Positions 26,509 to 35,864 of a stretch of 64,000 nt of DNA are shown one piece after another (positions within the stretch are counted from its first letter, which is position 1; every line of letters starts with the position of its first letter). The DNA is from Candidatus Tepidifontimicrobium thermophilum (GTDB lineage: Bacteria; Sysuimicrobiota; Sysuimicrobiia; Sysuimicrobiales; Sysuimicrobiaceae). The stretch is taken from the NCBI GenBank assembly GCA_031296405.1, contig JAVKKH010000004.1, positions 1 through 64,000 of the forward strand. The letters run 5' to 3'. Both the position numbers and the translations under genes were made by a program. The notes under the pieces were generated by a model, which was not told the DNA's origin, ran no database searches, and was given only the letters and a program-made list of their open reading frames with translations.

Positions 26509-27631
26509 CTACCCCCTCCGGGAGCCCGCGGCTCCGGACTCCTGCTCGGCCCGCTGTCGCAGGTACGCGTAGATGAACGGGTCCAGCTCCCCCTCCAGCA
26601 CCGCCTCTGCGTTGCCCGTCTCCTGCCCGGTCCGGTGGTCCTTGACCAGCGTGTACGGCTGCAACACGTACGAGCGGATCTGGTTGCCCCACGCGGCTTC
26701 CCGGTGCTCGCCCCGCAGGGTCCGGAGTTTCTCTTCCTGCTCACGCCGCCGGAGCTCGTACAGCCGGGCAGCCAGGATCCTCAGGGCGTTCTCCCGGTTG
26801 GCGTGCTGGCTGCGCTCGTTCTGACACTGCACCACGAGACCGGTGGGCAGGTGCGTGATCCGCACCGCGGTCTCCACCTTGTTCACGTTCTGGCCGCCCG
26901 CCCCTCCACTCCGGAAGGTCTCCACCCTGAGTTCCTCAGGCCGGATCTGGACCGCCACGGGCTCCACCTCAGGCAGCACCTCCACCAGGGCGAAAGAGGT
27001 GTGACGGCGGTGGGCGGCGTCGAAGGGGGAGATGCGGACCAGCCGGTGGGTCCCGCCCTCGCCCTTGAGGTAGCCGTACGCGTAGGGACCGCGGACCAGC
27101 ACGGTGGCGCTCTTGATGCCCGCCTCCTCCCCGGGCGAGACGTCCAGGACCTCTGCGGCGTAACCGCGACGTTCGGCCCAGCGCAGGTACATGCGCAGCA
27201 GCATTTCCGCCCAGTCCTGGGCGTCCACCCCCCCCGCGCCCGCGTGCACGGAGAGGAGCGCGTTGCGGGCGTCGTGCTCGCCGCTCAGGAGGGTCTCCAG
27301 CTCCAGGCGGTCCAGCCGGTCGTGCAGGTCCCGGGCCTCCTGCTCCAGCAGCTGCAGCTCCTCGGGTTCCGTGGGCGCCAGCTGCAGCCACTCCCGCAGG
27401 TCCAAAAGCCCCCGGCGCACCGCGCGCAGGGTCTCCAGCCGCTCCCGGAGGGCCTCAAGTTCCTGGTGCACCTGCCGGGCCCGGTCAGGCTCCTGCCAGA
27501 GGGCGGGGTCCTGAACCTGCCGCTCTAGCTCGGCAAGCCGCGCCTGCCGCTCGGGCGCGTCAAAGATACCTCCCGACGTCCTCTACCCGCCGGAGGTCTT
27601 CCTCCACCTGAATCCGCAGTCGGTCGATCAC
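26509..27631 (-). CDS. prfB: Peptide chain release factor 2 with programmed +1 frameshift
   Basis: RF2 ends translation at UGA and UAA. The gene starts at GTG 27631 with 23 codons in frame 0 ([20 protein letters not shown] then RYL) that stop at UGA 27562-27560. Skipping the U at 27562 continues into the long frame ([15 protein letters not shown] onward) to the stop at 26509, giving 373 aa. The stop-recognition motif SPF is in [11 protein letters not shown] and the catalytic GGQ in [14 protein letters not shown]. It is a normal autoregulated gene, not a pseudogene. It lies downstream of secA, as in many Bacillota. Confidence 0.95.
27559..27574 (-). promoter_or_regulatory. RF2 autoregulatory frameshift site
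   Basis: The minus strand reads GGGAGGTATCTTTGAC. A Shine-Dalgarno-like GGGAGG sits three bases before CTT, followed by the in-frame stop TGA and C. This is the classic slippery site: low RF2 slows termination at UGA-C and lets the ribosome shift +1. Confidence 0.95.
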
Positions 27632-27663
27632 GGCGCTTCCCTTTTCGGTCGTCTTCCTAAGCC

Positions 27664-27669
27664 ACTGTA
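27664..27669 (-). promoter_or_regulatory. Candidate extended -10 promoter for prfB
   Basis: TGCTACAGT on the minus strand has the TG-N extension and a near-consensus -10 (TACAGT). It stands in the 74-base secA-prfB gap, about 33 bases before the prfB GTG. No good -35 is visible. Confidence 0.4.
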
Positions 27670-27705
27670 GCACGCCACGGAGGCGGGTTGCAGCCGGGGC
27701 GCGGC

Positions 27706-30378
27706 TCAGGAGGTGCGCCCGCAGCACTTCTTGTACTTCTTCCCGCTGCCGCACGGGCAGGGGTCGTTGCGCCCCACCTTGACTCCCACCGTCACGGGCT
27801 GGGGCCTGCCTTCCGCGGGCGGCTGCGCCTGCGCGGCCTCCCGCAGGGCTGCCGACCCCAGGGCGGTGGCCTCCTCGGGACCACGCTGGGCGGTGACCCG
27901 CGCTACCGGCCGCACGGCCTGCGGCACCTCCCGCTCCACCCGCACCCGGAACAGGTCCCTTACGGTGTCGCGCTGGATGGCGTGCAGCATCTCCTGGAAC
28001 AGCTCGTACGCCTCCCTCTGGTACTCCAGCAGAGGGCTGGTCTGGCCGTACGCACGGAGCCCGATGCCCTCCCGCAGCTCGTCCATGGCGTAGAGGTGGT
28101 CGACCCACTTGCGGTCGATGTGCGACAGGAGGACGATGCGCTCCACCTCCCGAAGGACGTCTGGGCCCACCTCCTCCTCCTTCCCCTCGTACGCCCGGAG
28201 GGCGGCGCTGGTGAGCTCCTCCGCCACCTGTTCAGGGGTCTTGTCCGCTAGGCTGTCTGCGGAGATGGCCAGCACCTCGGGTGCGGGGACGAGCTGGGCC
28301 ACCTCCCCCAGCAACCCTTCCAGGTCCCACTCCTCCCTAGGCGCCTGGGCCGGGCAGTAGGCGTCCACCAGGGACCGGACCTGGCGCTCGATCATGTCCA
28401 GCACGTTCTCCCTCAGGTCCCGGCCCTCGAGGACCTTCCGCCGCTCCCCGTACAGGGTCTTGCGCTGGACGTTCATCACGTCGTCGTACTCCAGCACGTG
28501 CTTGCGGAGGTCGAAGTGGTACTGCTCCACCCGCTTCTGCGCCCCCTCGATCTGCCGGGTGAGGAGGGGGCTCTCGATGGGGGTGTCCTCGTCGATCCGC
28601 AGCCGGTCCATCAGGGCGGCGATCCGCTCGCCTGCGAACAGGCGCAGCAGCTCGTCCTCCAGGGACAGGAAGAACCGCGAGGACCCCGGGTCGCCCTGGC
28701 GGCCCGCGCGGCCGCGCAGCTGGTTGTCGATCCGCCGCGCCTCGTGGCGCTCCGTACCGACCACGTGCAGCCCGCCCAGCCGCCGGACCCGTTCCGCCTC
28801 CTCCGGGTCCGGTGGGTTGCCGCCCAGGAGGATGTCCACCCCCCGGCCCGCCATGTTGGTGGCGATGGTCACGGCGCCGAGCCGGCCTGCCTGGGCGATG
28901 ATCTGGGCCTCCCGCTCGTGGTGCTTGGCGTTCAGCACCTGGTGCGGGATCCCCTCCCGGCGGAGCATCTCCGACAGCATCTCGCTCTTCTCGATGGACC
29001 GGGTCCCCACCAGCACCGGCTGGCCCCGCTCGTGGCAGCGCTTGATCTCCTCTACCACCGCCCGCCACTTGGCCCGTTCCGTCTTGAACACCACGTCTGG
29101 GTAGTCCTTGCGGATCATGGGCTTGTGGGTGGGGATCACCACCACCTCCAGCCCGTAGATCTTCCGGAGCTCCTCCTCCTCCGTCTTGGCGGTCCCCGTC
29201 ATGCCCGCCAGCTTCTCGTACATCCGGAAGTAGTTCTGGAAGGTGATGGACGCAAGGGTCTGCGTCTCCCGTTCGATGCGGACGCCCTCCTTGGCCTCGA
29301 TGGCCTGGTGCAGCCCGTCCGAGTACCGGCGGCCGAACATCAACCGACCCGTGAACTCGTCTACCAGGATGACCTGGCCGTCCTTCACCACGTAGTCCAC
29401 GTCCCGGTGGTAGCAGGTCAGGGCCCGCAGGGCCTGCTGCACGTGGTGGAGGGCGTCCGCGTTGGCGGGGTCCGCCAGATTGTCGATCCCCAACAGGCGC
29501 TCCACCTTCCGCACGCCCTCGTCGGTCAGGAAGGCGTTCTTGGCCTTCTCGTCCACCGTGTAGTCCACGCCAGCCTGGAGCCGGCGGACCAGCCGGGCGA
29601 ACTCGTAGTACTTGCGGGTGGACTCCTCCACCTGCCCGGAGATGATGAGGGGGGTGCGGGCCTCGTCGATCAGGATGAAGTCCACCTCGTCCACGATGGC
29701 GTAGTACAGCTCGCGCTGCACCACATCCTCGAGGCGCAGGGCCATGTTGTCCCGCAGGTAGTCAAACCCGAACTCGTTGTTGGTCCCGTAGGTGATGTCC
29801 GCCCGGTAGGCCTCCCGCCGCGGGACGGGCCGGAAGTGGTTCAACCGGTCGTCCGCGTGGGGTTTCGGGTCCTGGTAGGCGGGGTCGTACAGGCCCGCGA
29901 ACTCGTGGCAGATGACCCCCACGGACACCCCCAGGGCGTGGTAGATGGGGCCCATCCAGCCCGCGCCCACCCGGGAGAGGTAGTCGTTGGGGGTCACCAG
30001 GTGACAGCCGCGACCCAGCAGGGCGTTCAGGTACAGGGGGAGGGTGGCCACCAGGGTCTTGCCCTCCCCGGTCTTCATCTCCGCAATCTTCCCCTCGTGG
30101 AGGACCACCCCGCCGATGATCTGCACGTCGAAGTGGCGGAGCCCCAGGGTGCGCTTGCTGGCCTCCCGGACCGCGGCGAAGGCCTCGGGGAGCAGGTTGT
30201 CCAGGGTCTCCCCCTCCCGCAGGCGACGGCGGAACTCCTCCGTCTTCGCCCGCAGGGCCTCGTCCGACAGCCGCTCGAACTGGGGCTCGAGGGCGTTCAC
30301 CCGCTCCACCACGGGCAGGTACCGGCGCCACGCACGGTCCTCCCCGCGGCCGAGCAACTTCTCCAGGACCTTCAGCAT
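27706..30378 (-). CDS. secA: Preprotein translocase ATPase SecA
   Basis: This 890-aa motor drives secreted proteins through SecYEG. It has the helicase motifs MKTGEGKT (101-108), [20 protein letters not shown] and the second-domain segments [18 protein letters not shown] and [17 protein letters not shown]. The SecB/zinc tail [20 protein letters not shown] closes the protein. The ATG at 30378 is preceded by GGAGG. The order hpf, a DUF3048 gene, secA, prfB resembles the Bacillota arrangement with one extra gene. secY lies 20 kb away in the ribosomal cluster. Confidence 0.98.
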   Translation of the reverse strand: MLKVLEKLLGRGEDRAWRRYLPVVERVNALEPQFERLSDEALRAKTEEFRRRLREGETLDNLLPEAFAAVREASKRTLGLRHFDVQIIGGVVLHEGKIAEMKTGEGKTLVATLPLYLNALLGRGCHLVTPNDYLSRVGAGWMGPIYHALGVSVGVICHEFAGLYDPAYQDPKPHADDRLNHFRPVPRREAYRADITYGTNNEFGFDYLRDNMALRLEDVVQRELYYAIVDEVDFILIDEARTPLIISGQVEESTRKYYEFARLVRRLQAGVDYTVDEKAKNAFLTDEGVRKVERLLGIDNLADPANADALHHVQQALRALTCYHRDVDYVVKDGQVILVDEFTGRLMFGRRYSDGLHQAIEAKEGVRIERETQTLASITFQNYFRMYEKLAGMTGTAKTEEEELRKIYGLEVVVIPTHKPMIRKDYPDVVFKTERAKWRAVVEEIKRCHERGQPVLVGTRSIEKSEMLSEMLRREGIPHQVLNAKHHEREAQIIAQAGRLGAVTIATNMAGRGVDILLGGNPPDPEEAERVRRLGGLHVVGTERHEARRIDNQLRGRAGRQGDPGSSRFFLSLEDELLRLFAGERIAALMDRLRIDEDTPIESPLLTRQIEGAQKRVEQYHFDLRKHVLEYDDVMNVQRKTLYGERRKVLEGRDLRENVLDMIERQVRSLVDAYCPAQAPREEWDLEGLLGEVAQLVPAPEVLAISADSLADKTPEQVAEELTSAALRAYEGKEEEVGPDVLREVERIVLLSHIDRKWVDHLYAMDELREGIGLRAYGQTSPLLEYQREAYELFQEMLHAIQRDTVRDLFRVRVEREVPQAVRPVARVTAQRGPEEATALGSAALREAAQAQPPAEGRPQPVTVGVKVGRNDPCPCGSGKKYKKCCGRTS

Positions 30379-30407
30379 CGCGCCTCCGGCGGCGGTGGAC
30401 TCCACCC

Positions 30408-30413
30408 ATTATA
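30408..30413 (-). promoter_or_regulatory. Candidate -10 box (TATAAT) for secA
   Basis: A perfect TATAAT lies on the minus strand about 30 bases before the secA ATG, in the 62-base gap after the DUF3048 gene. Such an AT-rich word is rare in this high-GC sequence. No convincing -35 is present. Confidence 0.5.
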
Positions 30414-30440
30414 ACCGGGGCCCGCCGCGCGCCTTTCCCT

Positions 30441-31451
30441 TCAGCGGACCGCGACCGGGCGGCCTTCGGGGACCACGCTCACCCAGACCGGCCCCGGCAG
30501 GATCAGGCCGCGCCCCTGCAGGTCCGTGAATGCTGTGGGCGCAAGGTCCGAGGACTTGTGCCACCGCACGGGGACCACCACGCCCCCGGTCAGCACGAAC
30601 CCCTCGCCGCTACCCACCATCCCCACCTCGGACACGTCCACTCTCCCGGCCCGCCAGCCCCGCCACCGCGCGTACTGTACCACCACCGTGCGCACCCGCA
30701 GGGGCCGGCCCGAGTCGTCCAACTGCAGCCGGCCGGCCACCCACCGCTCGTACGCCCCGTCCCGGTAGACGAAGCGGACCTCGAACCCGGGCGGGTAGGG
30801 CAGGGCCACCTCCGCCGCCGCATGCCCCTCAGGCAACCGGTACTCGAGGCGTTCCGGGGGCACCCGGGTCGCTGGCTGGCGGTCCCAGCCCAGGCGGCGC
30901 ACGGCCTCCCGCAACCGCGGGAGCGACGCGTACAGGTTGTGGGGCATGCGCCGGGACCGGTCGCGCCAGTACGGCCAGGGGATGGAGAACTCGTTGAGGA
31001 CGGGGACGGGCCCCGTGCGGATGTACCGGTAGGCGGGCTCGCTGGCGCCCGCGTGGGCCACCACCGCTCCCAGCTCCGCGGCCACCTGCAGGAAGGCGGG
31101 CCGCACGCTGCGTACGGGCCCCACGCGTTCCGGGCCCGCGTCCGCGAACACCGCCATCAGGCGCGGGAACCGGGCCTCGATGGGGATTTCGTAGACCAGG
31201 CAGGCGCTGGCCAGCCCGCTTTGGGGTCGCGCCCGCGGGTCGTGATCCACCATCACCGCCAGCAACCGCGTGTACCCCTCCTCCGCCGCGCACCCGCTGC
31301 CCAAAAACCCGGAGAACGCCACCCCAGGCTGCAGGCTTTCCAGCAGCCGAGGCGGAGGCAGGTCCAGTCGGGGCAGGCGCCGCAGGTCCGGCCCGCGCGC
31401 GCACGCCGCCAGGATCCCGACCGCCGCCAGCACCAGACAGGTCCGCCGCAC
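30441..31451 (-). CDS. DUF3048 (YerB-like) lipoprotein
   Basis: This 336-aa protein has a lipoprotein signal with lipobox LAAC (Cys17), so it is anchored outside the membrane. The body matches DUF3048: RPQSGLASACLVYEIPIEAR, VGPVRSVRPAFLQVAAELGA and later YARWRGWRAGRVDVSE. The Bacillus homologue is YerB, whose function is not known. The GTG start at 31451 lies two bases after the hpf stop; upstream open sequence in this frame is non-coding. Its place between hpf and secA is unusual. Confidence 0.82.
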   Translation of the reverse strand: MRRTCLVLAAVGILAACARGPDLRRLPRLDLPPPRLLESLQPGVAFSGFLGSGCAAEEGYTRLLAVMVDHDPRARPQSGLASACLVYEIPIEARFPRLMAVFADAGPERVGPVRSVRPAFLQVAAELGAVVAHAGASEPAYRYIRTGPVPVLNEFSIPWPYWRDRSRRMPHNLYASLPRLREAVRRLGWDRQPATRVPPERLEYRLPEGHAAAEVALPYPPGFEVRFVYRDGAYERWVAGRLQLDDSGRPLRVRTVVVQYARWRGWRAGRVDVSEVGMVGSGEGFVLTGGVVVPVRWHKSSDLAPTAFTDLQGRGLILPGPVWVSVVPEGRPVAVR

Positions 31452-31453
31452 CG

Positions 31454-32014
31454 CTACTCGGCCTCGATGACGCCGTAGTCGCCGTCCTTCCTCCGGTACA
31501 GGACGCAGATGCGGCCGGTGTCCGCGTCCCGGTACACGAAGAAGTCGTGGCCCAGCAGCTCCATCTGCAGGACAGCGTCCTCCTCCGTCATGGGCTTCAT
31601 GGGGAAGCGCTTGCGGCGCACCACCCGGGGCGACAGCGGCTCCGGTTCCTGCTGCGCGGCGGCCTCCGCCCGCGCGCGCTGTACCGTCCGCTGCCGCCGC
31701 TCGTCCAACCGGCGCTTCCGGATCAGCCGGCTGCGGTGCCTGGCGATCTGCTTCTCCAGCTTGTCCACGATACGGTCCACGGAAGCGTACGGGTCTGCGG
31801 CGGCCTCCTCGCCCCGCAGCACGAACCCGTCTCCCCACACCGTGACCTCCACCACCTGCGCCCTCCCCACCGGCCGGCGCCGCTCCTCCCGCATCACCAC
31901 CTTCGCCTCCTGGAGGTGGTTGAAGTGCCGGCTCAAGCGCTGCAGCTTCTGGGCCACGTACGCCCGGATCCCCTCCGCCACCTCCACGTTGGCGCCGGTC
32001 ACCACGATGTTCAC
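31454..32014 (-). CDS. hpf: Ribosome hibernation promoting factor, long form
   Basis: This 186-aa protein binds idle 30S subunits and causes 100S dimer formation. The N-terminal domain (MNIVVTGANVEVAEGIRAYV to about residue 105) is the YfiA/HPF fold. A charged linker follows. The C-terminal domain has KPMTEEDAVLQMELLGHDFF and FRDADTG-like YRDADTG, the dimerisation module of the long type found in Bacillota, Cyanobacteria and others. It starts 10 bases after an amino-acid permease stop and precedes the DUF3048 gene and secA. Confidence 0.95.
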   Translation of the reverse strand: MNIVVTGANVEVAEGIRAYVAQKLQRLSRHFNHLQEAKVVMREERRRPVGRAQVVEVTVWGDGFVLRGEEAAADPYASVDRIVDKLEKQIARHRSRLIRKRRLDERRQRTVQRARAEAAAQQEPEPLSPRVVRRKRFPMKPMTEEDAVLQMELLGHDFFVYRDADTGRICVLYRRKDGDYGVIEAE

Positions 32015-32023
32015 GGCTCCCTC

Positions 32024-32830
32024 CTACGGCGTAAAGGCTCCCCAGCCCGGAGCGCGGGTCACCCGTTCCAGCAGCCGGACGCCCGCGGACCCCGCCAGGG
32101 TCATACACAGGTAGAGCAGGGCCACGGCGTTGTACGTCTCGAAGGACCGGAAGGTCCGCGCTACGTTCAGGTTGCCCGAGTACGTGAGCTCCGTGACGGA
32201 GATCACGGAGGCCAGGGACGAGTCCTTCAGCAGTGCCACGAAGTCGTTCCCCAGGGGCGGCAGGACGATGCGTAGGGCCTGGGGCAACACCACGTGCCGG
32301 AGGGTCTGGGCCCGCGACAGCCCCAGGGAGAAAGCCGCCTCCACTTGCCCCCGCGGGATCGCTTCGATGCCCGCCCGGTACACCTCGGCCAGGTAGGCGC
32401 CATAGCCGATCCCCAGCCCCATCACCGCCCGCACCACGTTATCCCGCCACCACCGCACGCCGGTCACGTCCGCCAGCCACGGCGTCACCACGAAGGCGAT
32501 GTAGAGGAGCAGCACCAGCAGGGGCACCCCCCGCACGACCTCCACGTACAGCACGGCCACGGTCCGCAGGAGGGCCGACCGCGACAGCCGGAGGAGGGCG
32601 GCCACCAGGCCCGCCACGAGCGCCACCGCGAAGGAGGCCACGGTGAGGAACAGCGTGGTGGACACCCCCGCGGCGAGGAAGCGCAGGGTCTCCCGGTAGA
32701 CCTCCGAGCCCGCCAGGCGCGCCACGACCACCAGCCCCGCGGCCACCAGGACCAGAACCCACGGCGGCACGCGGTCCAACGGGATCGGGAGGGCGCGGCC
32801 GTTGGCCGTCCCGGGGGGCACCGGGCTCAC
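32024..32830 (-). CDS. Polar amino-acid ABC transporter permease
   Basis: This 268-aa permease belongs to the His/Glu/Gln/Arg family, with about five membrane helices and the coupling loop EAAFSLGLSRAQTLRHVVLPQA. It contains YVEVVRGVPLLVLLLYIAF, the N-terminal family signature. It starts with GTG four bases after the binding-protein stop. No ATP-binding subunit is adjacent, so it presumably uses an ATPase encoded elsewhere. Confidence 0.92.
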   Translation of the reverse strand: MSPVPPGTANGRALPIPLDRVPPWVLVLVAAGLVVVARLAGSEVYRETLRFLAAGVSTTLFLTVASFAVALVAGLVAALLRLSRSALLRTVAVLYVEVVRGVPLLVLLLYIAFVVTPWLADVTGVRWWRDNVVRAVMGLGIGYGAYLAEVYRAGIEAIPRGQVEAAFSLGLSRAQTLRHVVLPQALRIVLPPLGNDFVALLKDSSLASVISVTELTYSGNLNVARTFRSFETYNAVALLYLCMTLAGSAGVRLLERVTRAPGWGAFTP

Positions 32831-32834
32831 GCCC

Positions 32835-33659
32835 CTACTGGGTCGGCTTCCACTCCTCGAACCACTTGCGGTACAGGCGATCCAGGGTGCCGTCCTCCTT
32901 CAAGGCCCGCAGTGCAGCGTTGAAGGCGTCCCGCAGCTCCGCGTTGCCCTCCCGCACCACAATCCCCAACTGCTCCTCGGTCAGCTTCTCGCCCACCGTC
33001 TTGAGCTTGCCCGGGTGCTGCGCCATGAACCCCAGGCCCGCCACGCTGTCGATAATCACCGCGTCCACGTCCCGGTTCAGGAGGGCGGCTACGGCCAGGT
33101 CGAAGGTGCGGTAGCGCTTCACCTCCCGGATCCTACCGTCCTTGTGCAGCTTGCTGGCCAGCTCGTCGTTGGTCGTGCCGAGCTGCACCGCCACCGTCTT
33201 GTCCGTGAGGTCCTGCGCTCCCTGGATCCGGGTCTCGTCGGCCCGGACCAGCACCACCTGGCCCACCGTGATGTACGGCTCGGTGAAATCCACCTGCTTT
33301 TCCCGCTCCTCCGTGATGGTGATGCCGGAGATGGCCACGTCGTAATCTCCCTGCTGGACGCCCGGGAGGATCCCCTCCCACGCCACGCTGCGGATCTCCG
33401 GCTTGCAGTTCACACGCCGGCAGATCTCCTGGATCAGATCCACGTCGTAGCCCACGATGTTCTTGTCCTTGTCCAGCATCTCGAAGGGCGGGTACGTGGC
33501 GTCGGTGGCGACCCGCAAGGTCCGGCCCCCCAGGTCGGGCAGGCCGGCTGCCTGCGGGGACGCTGCCGGGGTGGCCCGACCGCCCGTGCGGGGAGCGCAC
33601 CCACCGACCCAGAAGGCCACCGCCACCACTAGCGCCCAACGGACGAATCCCCGGCTCAT
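32835..33659 (-). CDS. Amino-acid ABC transporter substrate-binding lipoprotein
   Basis: This 274-aa family 3 binding protein has a lipobox ending in GGC (Cys21), then TLRVATDATYPPFEMLDKDK and VDLIQEICRRVNC, the usual ligand-pocket segments, and GDYDVAISGITITEERE. It captures a polar amino acid outside the membrane and delivers it to the permease that follows. The ATG at 33659 follows AAGGAGGGG. The gene is divergent from the DUF402 gene across 96 bases. Ligand identity is not readable. Confidence 0.93.
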   Translation of the reverse strand: MSRGFVRWALVVAVAFWVGGCAPRTGGRATPAASPQAAGLPDLGGRTLRVATDATYPPFEMLDKDKNIVGYDVDLIQEICRRVNCKPEIRSVAWEGILPGVQQGDYDVAISGITITEEREKQVDFTEPYITVGQVVLVRADETRIQGAQDLTDKTVAVQLGTTNDELASKLHKDGRIREVKRYRTFDLAVAALLNRDVDAVIIDSVAGLGFMAQHPGKLKTVGEKLTEEQLGIVVREGNAELRDAFNAALRALKEDGTLDRLYRKWFEEWKPTQ

Positions 33660-33738
33660 GACTCCCCTCCTTCACACGACTGCCGCCTGTGCGTGGTGGG
33701 TTCGGCCCTGGAGCCCGCGCCTCCTGCGCCGCCCGTCC

Positions 33739-33744
33739 TACAAT
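33739..33744 (+). promoter_or_regulatory. Candidate -10 box for the DUF402 gene
   Basis: TACAAT lies 12 bases before the ATG in the divergent intergenic region. The leader would be very short and no good -35 is seen, so support is modest. The downstream gene is isolated on the plus strand and needs its own promoter. Confidence 0.3.
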
Positions 33745-33755
33745 CCGGTCAGAGG

Positions 33756-34292
33756 ATGCCGCCCTCGCCGTGGCCCTTCGCCGCACATCTCCCGGAGGTG
33801 GTGGAGGTCAAGCGCCGTCCGGACGGAACGTCCGTGCGGTTCTTCTGCCGGCTGGTGCAGCGCAGGCCGGGGACCGCGGTCCTGCTGTACGTGCTGGGGG
33901 AGCCCTGGACCGTGGCGGACCTGCGCCTGCCCGAGGGTTCGGCCACCTTCGCGTACTACTGGACCACCCGCTGGTACAACGTGTACCACTGGCTGGCGCC
34001 CGGCGGAGCCAGCCTCGGGCACTACGTGAACGTGGCGACCCCCGCGCGGCTGAGCCGGGACGAGGTGGAGTGGGTCGACCTGGGGGTGGACGTGCTGGGG
34101 GTCCCAGGCAGGGCCCCTCGGGTCCTGGACGGGGACGAACTGGACCGCCTTCCCGCTTGGCTGCACCTCCCAGCCCGCCGGTCCCTGGACCGGGTCCTGC
34201 GGAGGTGGCCCCTGCTCGTGGACGCCGTGGAACGCAGGACCCGCAGGCTCCTGGCCCGGCTCACCCGAGGCGGTCCAGCACCTCCGGGTTGA
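33756..34292 (+). CDS. DUF402 family protein
   Basis: This 178-aa protein fits DUF402: an early [20 protein letters not shown], then [33 protein letters not shown] and DLGVDVLG, with acidic metal-binding positions in the last part. Characterised relatives include nucleoside diphosphatase-type phosphohydrolases and ribonuclease-like proteins, so phosphate-ester hydrolysis is plausible but not shown. The ATG at 33756 follows AGAGG; a GTG farther upstream would add 21 unconserved residues. The end overlaps the convergent dehydrogenase gene by 32 bases. Confidence 0.8.
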   Translation: MPPSPWPFAAHLPEVVEVKRRPDGTSVRFFCRLVQRRPGTAVLLYVLGEPWTVADLRLPEGSATFAYYWTTRWYNVYHWLAPGGASLGHYVNVATPARLSRDEVEWVDLGVDVLGVPGRAPRVLDGDELDRLPAWLHLPARRSLDRVLRRWPLLVDAVERRTRRLLARLTRGGPAPPG

Positions 34293-35250
34293 CGGGGTTC
34301 GGCGGCCGGCGCCCGGACAGCACGGCCACGCAGTTCTCCGCGGCCATCTCCGACATCCGGGCGCGGGTGGCGAAGCTGGCGCTGCCGATGTGGGGGAGCA
34401 GCACCACATTGTCCAGGGACAAAAGCGGCGAGTCCGGGGGCAGCGGCTCGCGGTCAAAGACGTCCAAGCCCGCGGCCCAGATCCACCCTTCCCGGAGGGC
34501 GTCCACGAGGGCGGCCTCGTCCACCACCGCCCCGCGACAGGTGTTGACCAGCACCGCGGTGGGCTTCATGCGACGCAGCCGCTCCCGGTTGATGAGGCCG
34601 TGCGTCTCGGGCGTGAGGGGCGTGTGCAGGCTCACGAAGTCCGACTCCGCCAGCAGGTCGTCCAGCTCGCGCCACCGCACGCCCAGCTCCCGTTCCGCAT
34701 CCTCGTGCCGCCGGCGGCTGGTGTACAGGACCCGCATGCCGAAGCCTAACGCCCGCCGCGCCACCGCCCGGCCGATCCTCCCGAGCCCCACGACCCCCAG
34801 GGTGCGGCCGTAGACGTCCTGGCCCAGCATGAGCTCCAGCCCCCAGGAACGCCACCGTCCGGCCCGGGTGAACCGGTCGCCCTCAGCCACCCGCCGGGCG
34901 GCCGCCAGCAGCAGCGCCCAAGCCAGGTCTGCGGTGGTCTCCGTGAGCACGTCCGGGGTGTTGGTGACCACGACCCCCCGACGGGTGGCTGCGGCGACGT
35001 CCACGTTGTCGTAGCCCACGGCCACGTTGCTCACCACCCGGAGCCGGGGAGCTGCGGCCAGCAGCGTCTCGTCCACCCGATCCGTGACCAGGGTCACCAG
35101 CCCGTCTGCCTCTCGGGCCTCGGCCACCAGCACGTCACGGGGCGGCGGCGCCTCCGGGTCCGGCCAGACCCGGACATCGCACCGCTCCTCCAGGATCCCC
35201 ATGGCACGGCCCAAGAGGGGCCGGCACACGTACACACGCGGTCTGCTCAC
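34261..35250 (-). CDS. D-2-hydroxyacid dehydrogenase (glyoxylate/hydroxypyruvate reductase type)
   Basis: This 329-aa NAD(P)-dependent enzyme has the Rossmann motif [13 protein letters not shown] and the catalytic Arg, Glu and His in [20 protein letters not shown] and [27 protein letters not shown] is typical of glyoxylate reductases (GyaR-like), which reduce glyoxylate or hydroxypyruvate. Phosphoglycerate dehydrogenase activity is less likely because the regulatory domains are missing. The start is GTG 35250, behind GGGAGG; the longer frame upstream overlaps the divergent gene. Confidence 0.92.
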   Translation of the reverse strand: MSRPRVYVCRPLLGRAMGILEERCDVRVWPDPEAPPPRDVLVAEAREADGLVTLVTDRVDETLLAAAPRLRVVSNVAVGYDNVDVAAATRRGVVVTNTPDVLTETTADLAWALLLAAARRVAEGDRFTRAGRWRSWGLELMLGQDVYGRTLGVVGLGRIGRAVARRALGFGMRVLYTSRRRHEDAERELGVRWRELDDLLAESDFVSLHTPLTPETHGLINRERLRRMKPTAVLVNTCRGAVVDEAALVDALREGWIWAAGLDVFDREPLPPDSPLLSLDNVVLLPHIGSASFATRARMSEMAAENCVAVLSGRRPPNPVNPEVLDRLG

Positions 35251-35263
35251 TCTGGCCTCCCGG

Positions 35264-35269
35264 TACAAT
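35264..35269 (+). promoter_or_regulatory. Candidate -10 box for the tandem exported proteins
   Basis: TACAAT lies 20 bases before the ATG at 35289, in the 38-base divergent gap with the dehydrogenase gene. AAGGGGG follows as ribosome site. No clear -35 is visible; it would fall within the first codons of the dehydrogenase gene. Confidence 0.35.
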
Positions 35270-35288
35270 GACTCCAAGGGGGTGTACG

Positions 35289-35864
35289 ATGCGGACACTG
35301 GGCCGTCCTGCCCTGTGGGCCTTCCTGGGGGTCCTTGCGGTGCAGCTGGCTGCCGCGGCGCAGCCCGAGCCCCGGGAACCGGTCCAGCGACAGGAGGACG
35401 TGCCCGTGGTACCCGGCGAGCGCGTCGGGCCCCTCACCGTCCGCATGCGGGCGAGCGAGATGGTGGCGGTGCTGGGCCCCCCGGAACGGGTGGACCGCTA
35501 CCCGGAGCGGAACATCCTGTCGTACGACTGGAAGTCGGAGGGTTATCTGGTGTCCTTCGAGCTGTCCACCGGACGGGTGCGGGTGGTGGGGGTGTACGGC
35601 ACGGTGCAGCGCTTCGTCACCGACCGCGGGATCCGGCTCATGATGCCCTTGGATCGCGCCCTGCGCGCCTACGGCCGCGGGGGGGGCTACGCCCGCGTGG
35701 ACTGCCGCGGGGATCGGATCACCCTGGTGCGCTACCACGAGGTGGGCCTGCAGTTCGCAGCCGCGTACGACCCGGGACAGCCCATCCACGGTCGCATCTT
35801 CAACATGGGCGTGTTCCGGCCGGGCAGTCTGCGGACGGAGGGCAGCCCCTGCGTCACCCGCTGA
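35289..35864 (+). CDS. Exported protein of unknown function (first of a tandem pair)
   Basis: This 191-aa protein begins with a signal peptide ([17 protein letters not shown], cleavage near residue 23) and has no other membrane segment. The mature part includes [50 protein letters not shown] and MGVFRPGSL. The next gene shares the FVTDRG, PLDRA and GVFRPG blocks. The internal pattern of a GP start, a near-diagnostic strand set and GxQF recalls beta-rich periplasmic domains, but I recognise no named family. The ATG at 35289 follows AAGGGGG. Confidence 0.75.
   Translation: MRTLGRPALWAFLGVLAVQLAAAAQPEPREPVQRQEDVPVVPGERVGPLTVRMRASEMVAVLGPPERVDRYPERNILSYDWKSEGYLVSFELSTGRVRVVGVYGTVQRFVTDRGIRLMMPLDRALRAYGRGGGYARVDCRGDRITLVRYHEVGLQFAAAYDPGQPIHGRIFNMGVFRPGSLRTEGSPCVTR

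Noticed and set aside
27563-28108. A separate 182-codon gene upstream of prfB
   Set aside because: Only its last 23 codons are real, being the frame-0 start of prfB. The rest is antisense-like sequence within secA in another frame.
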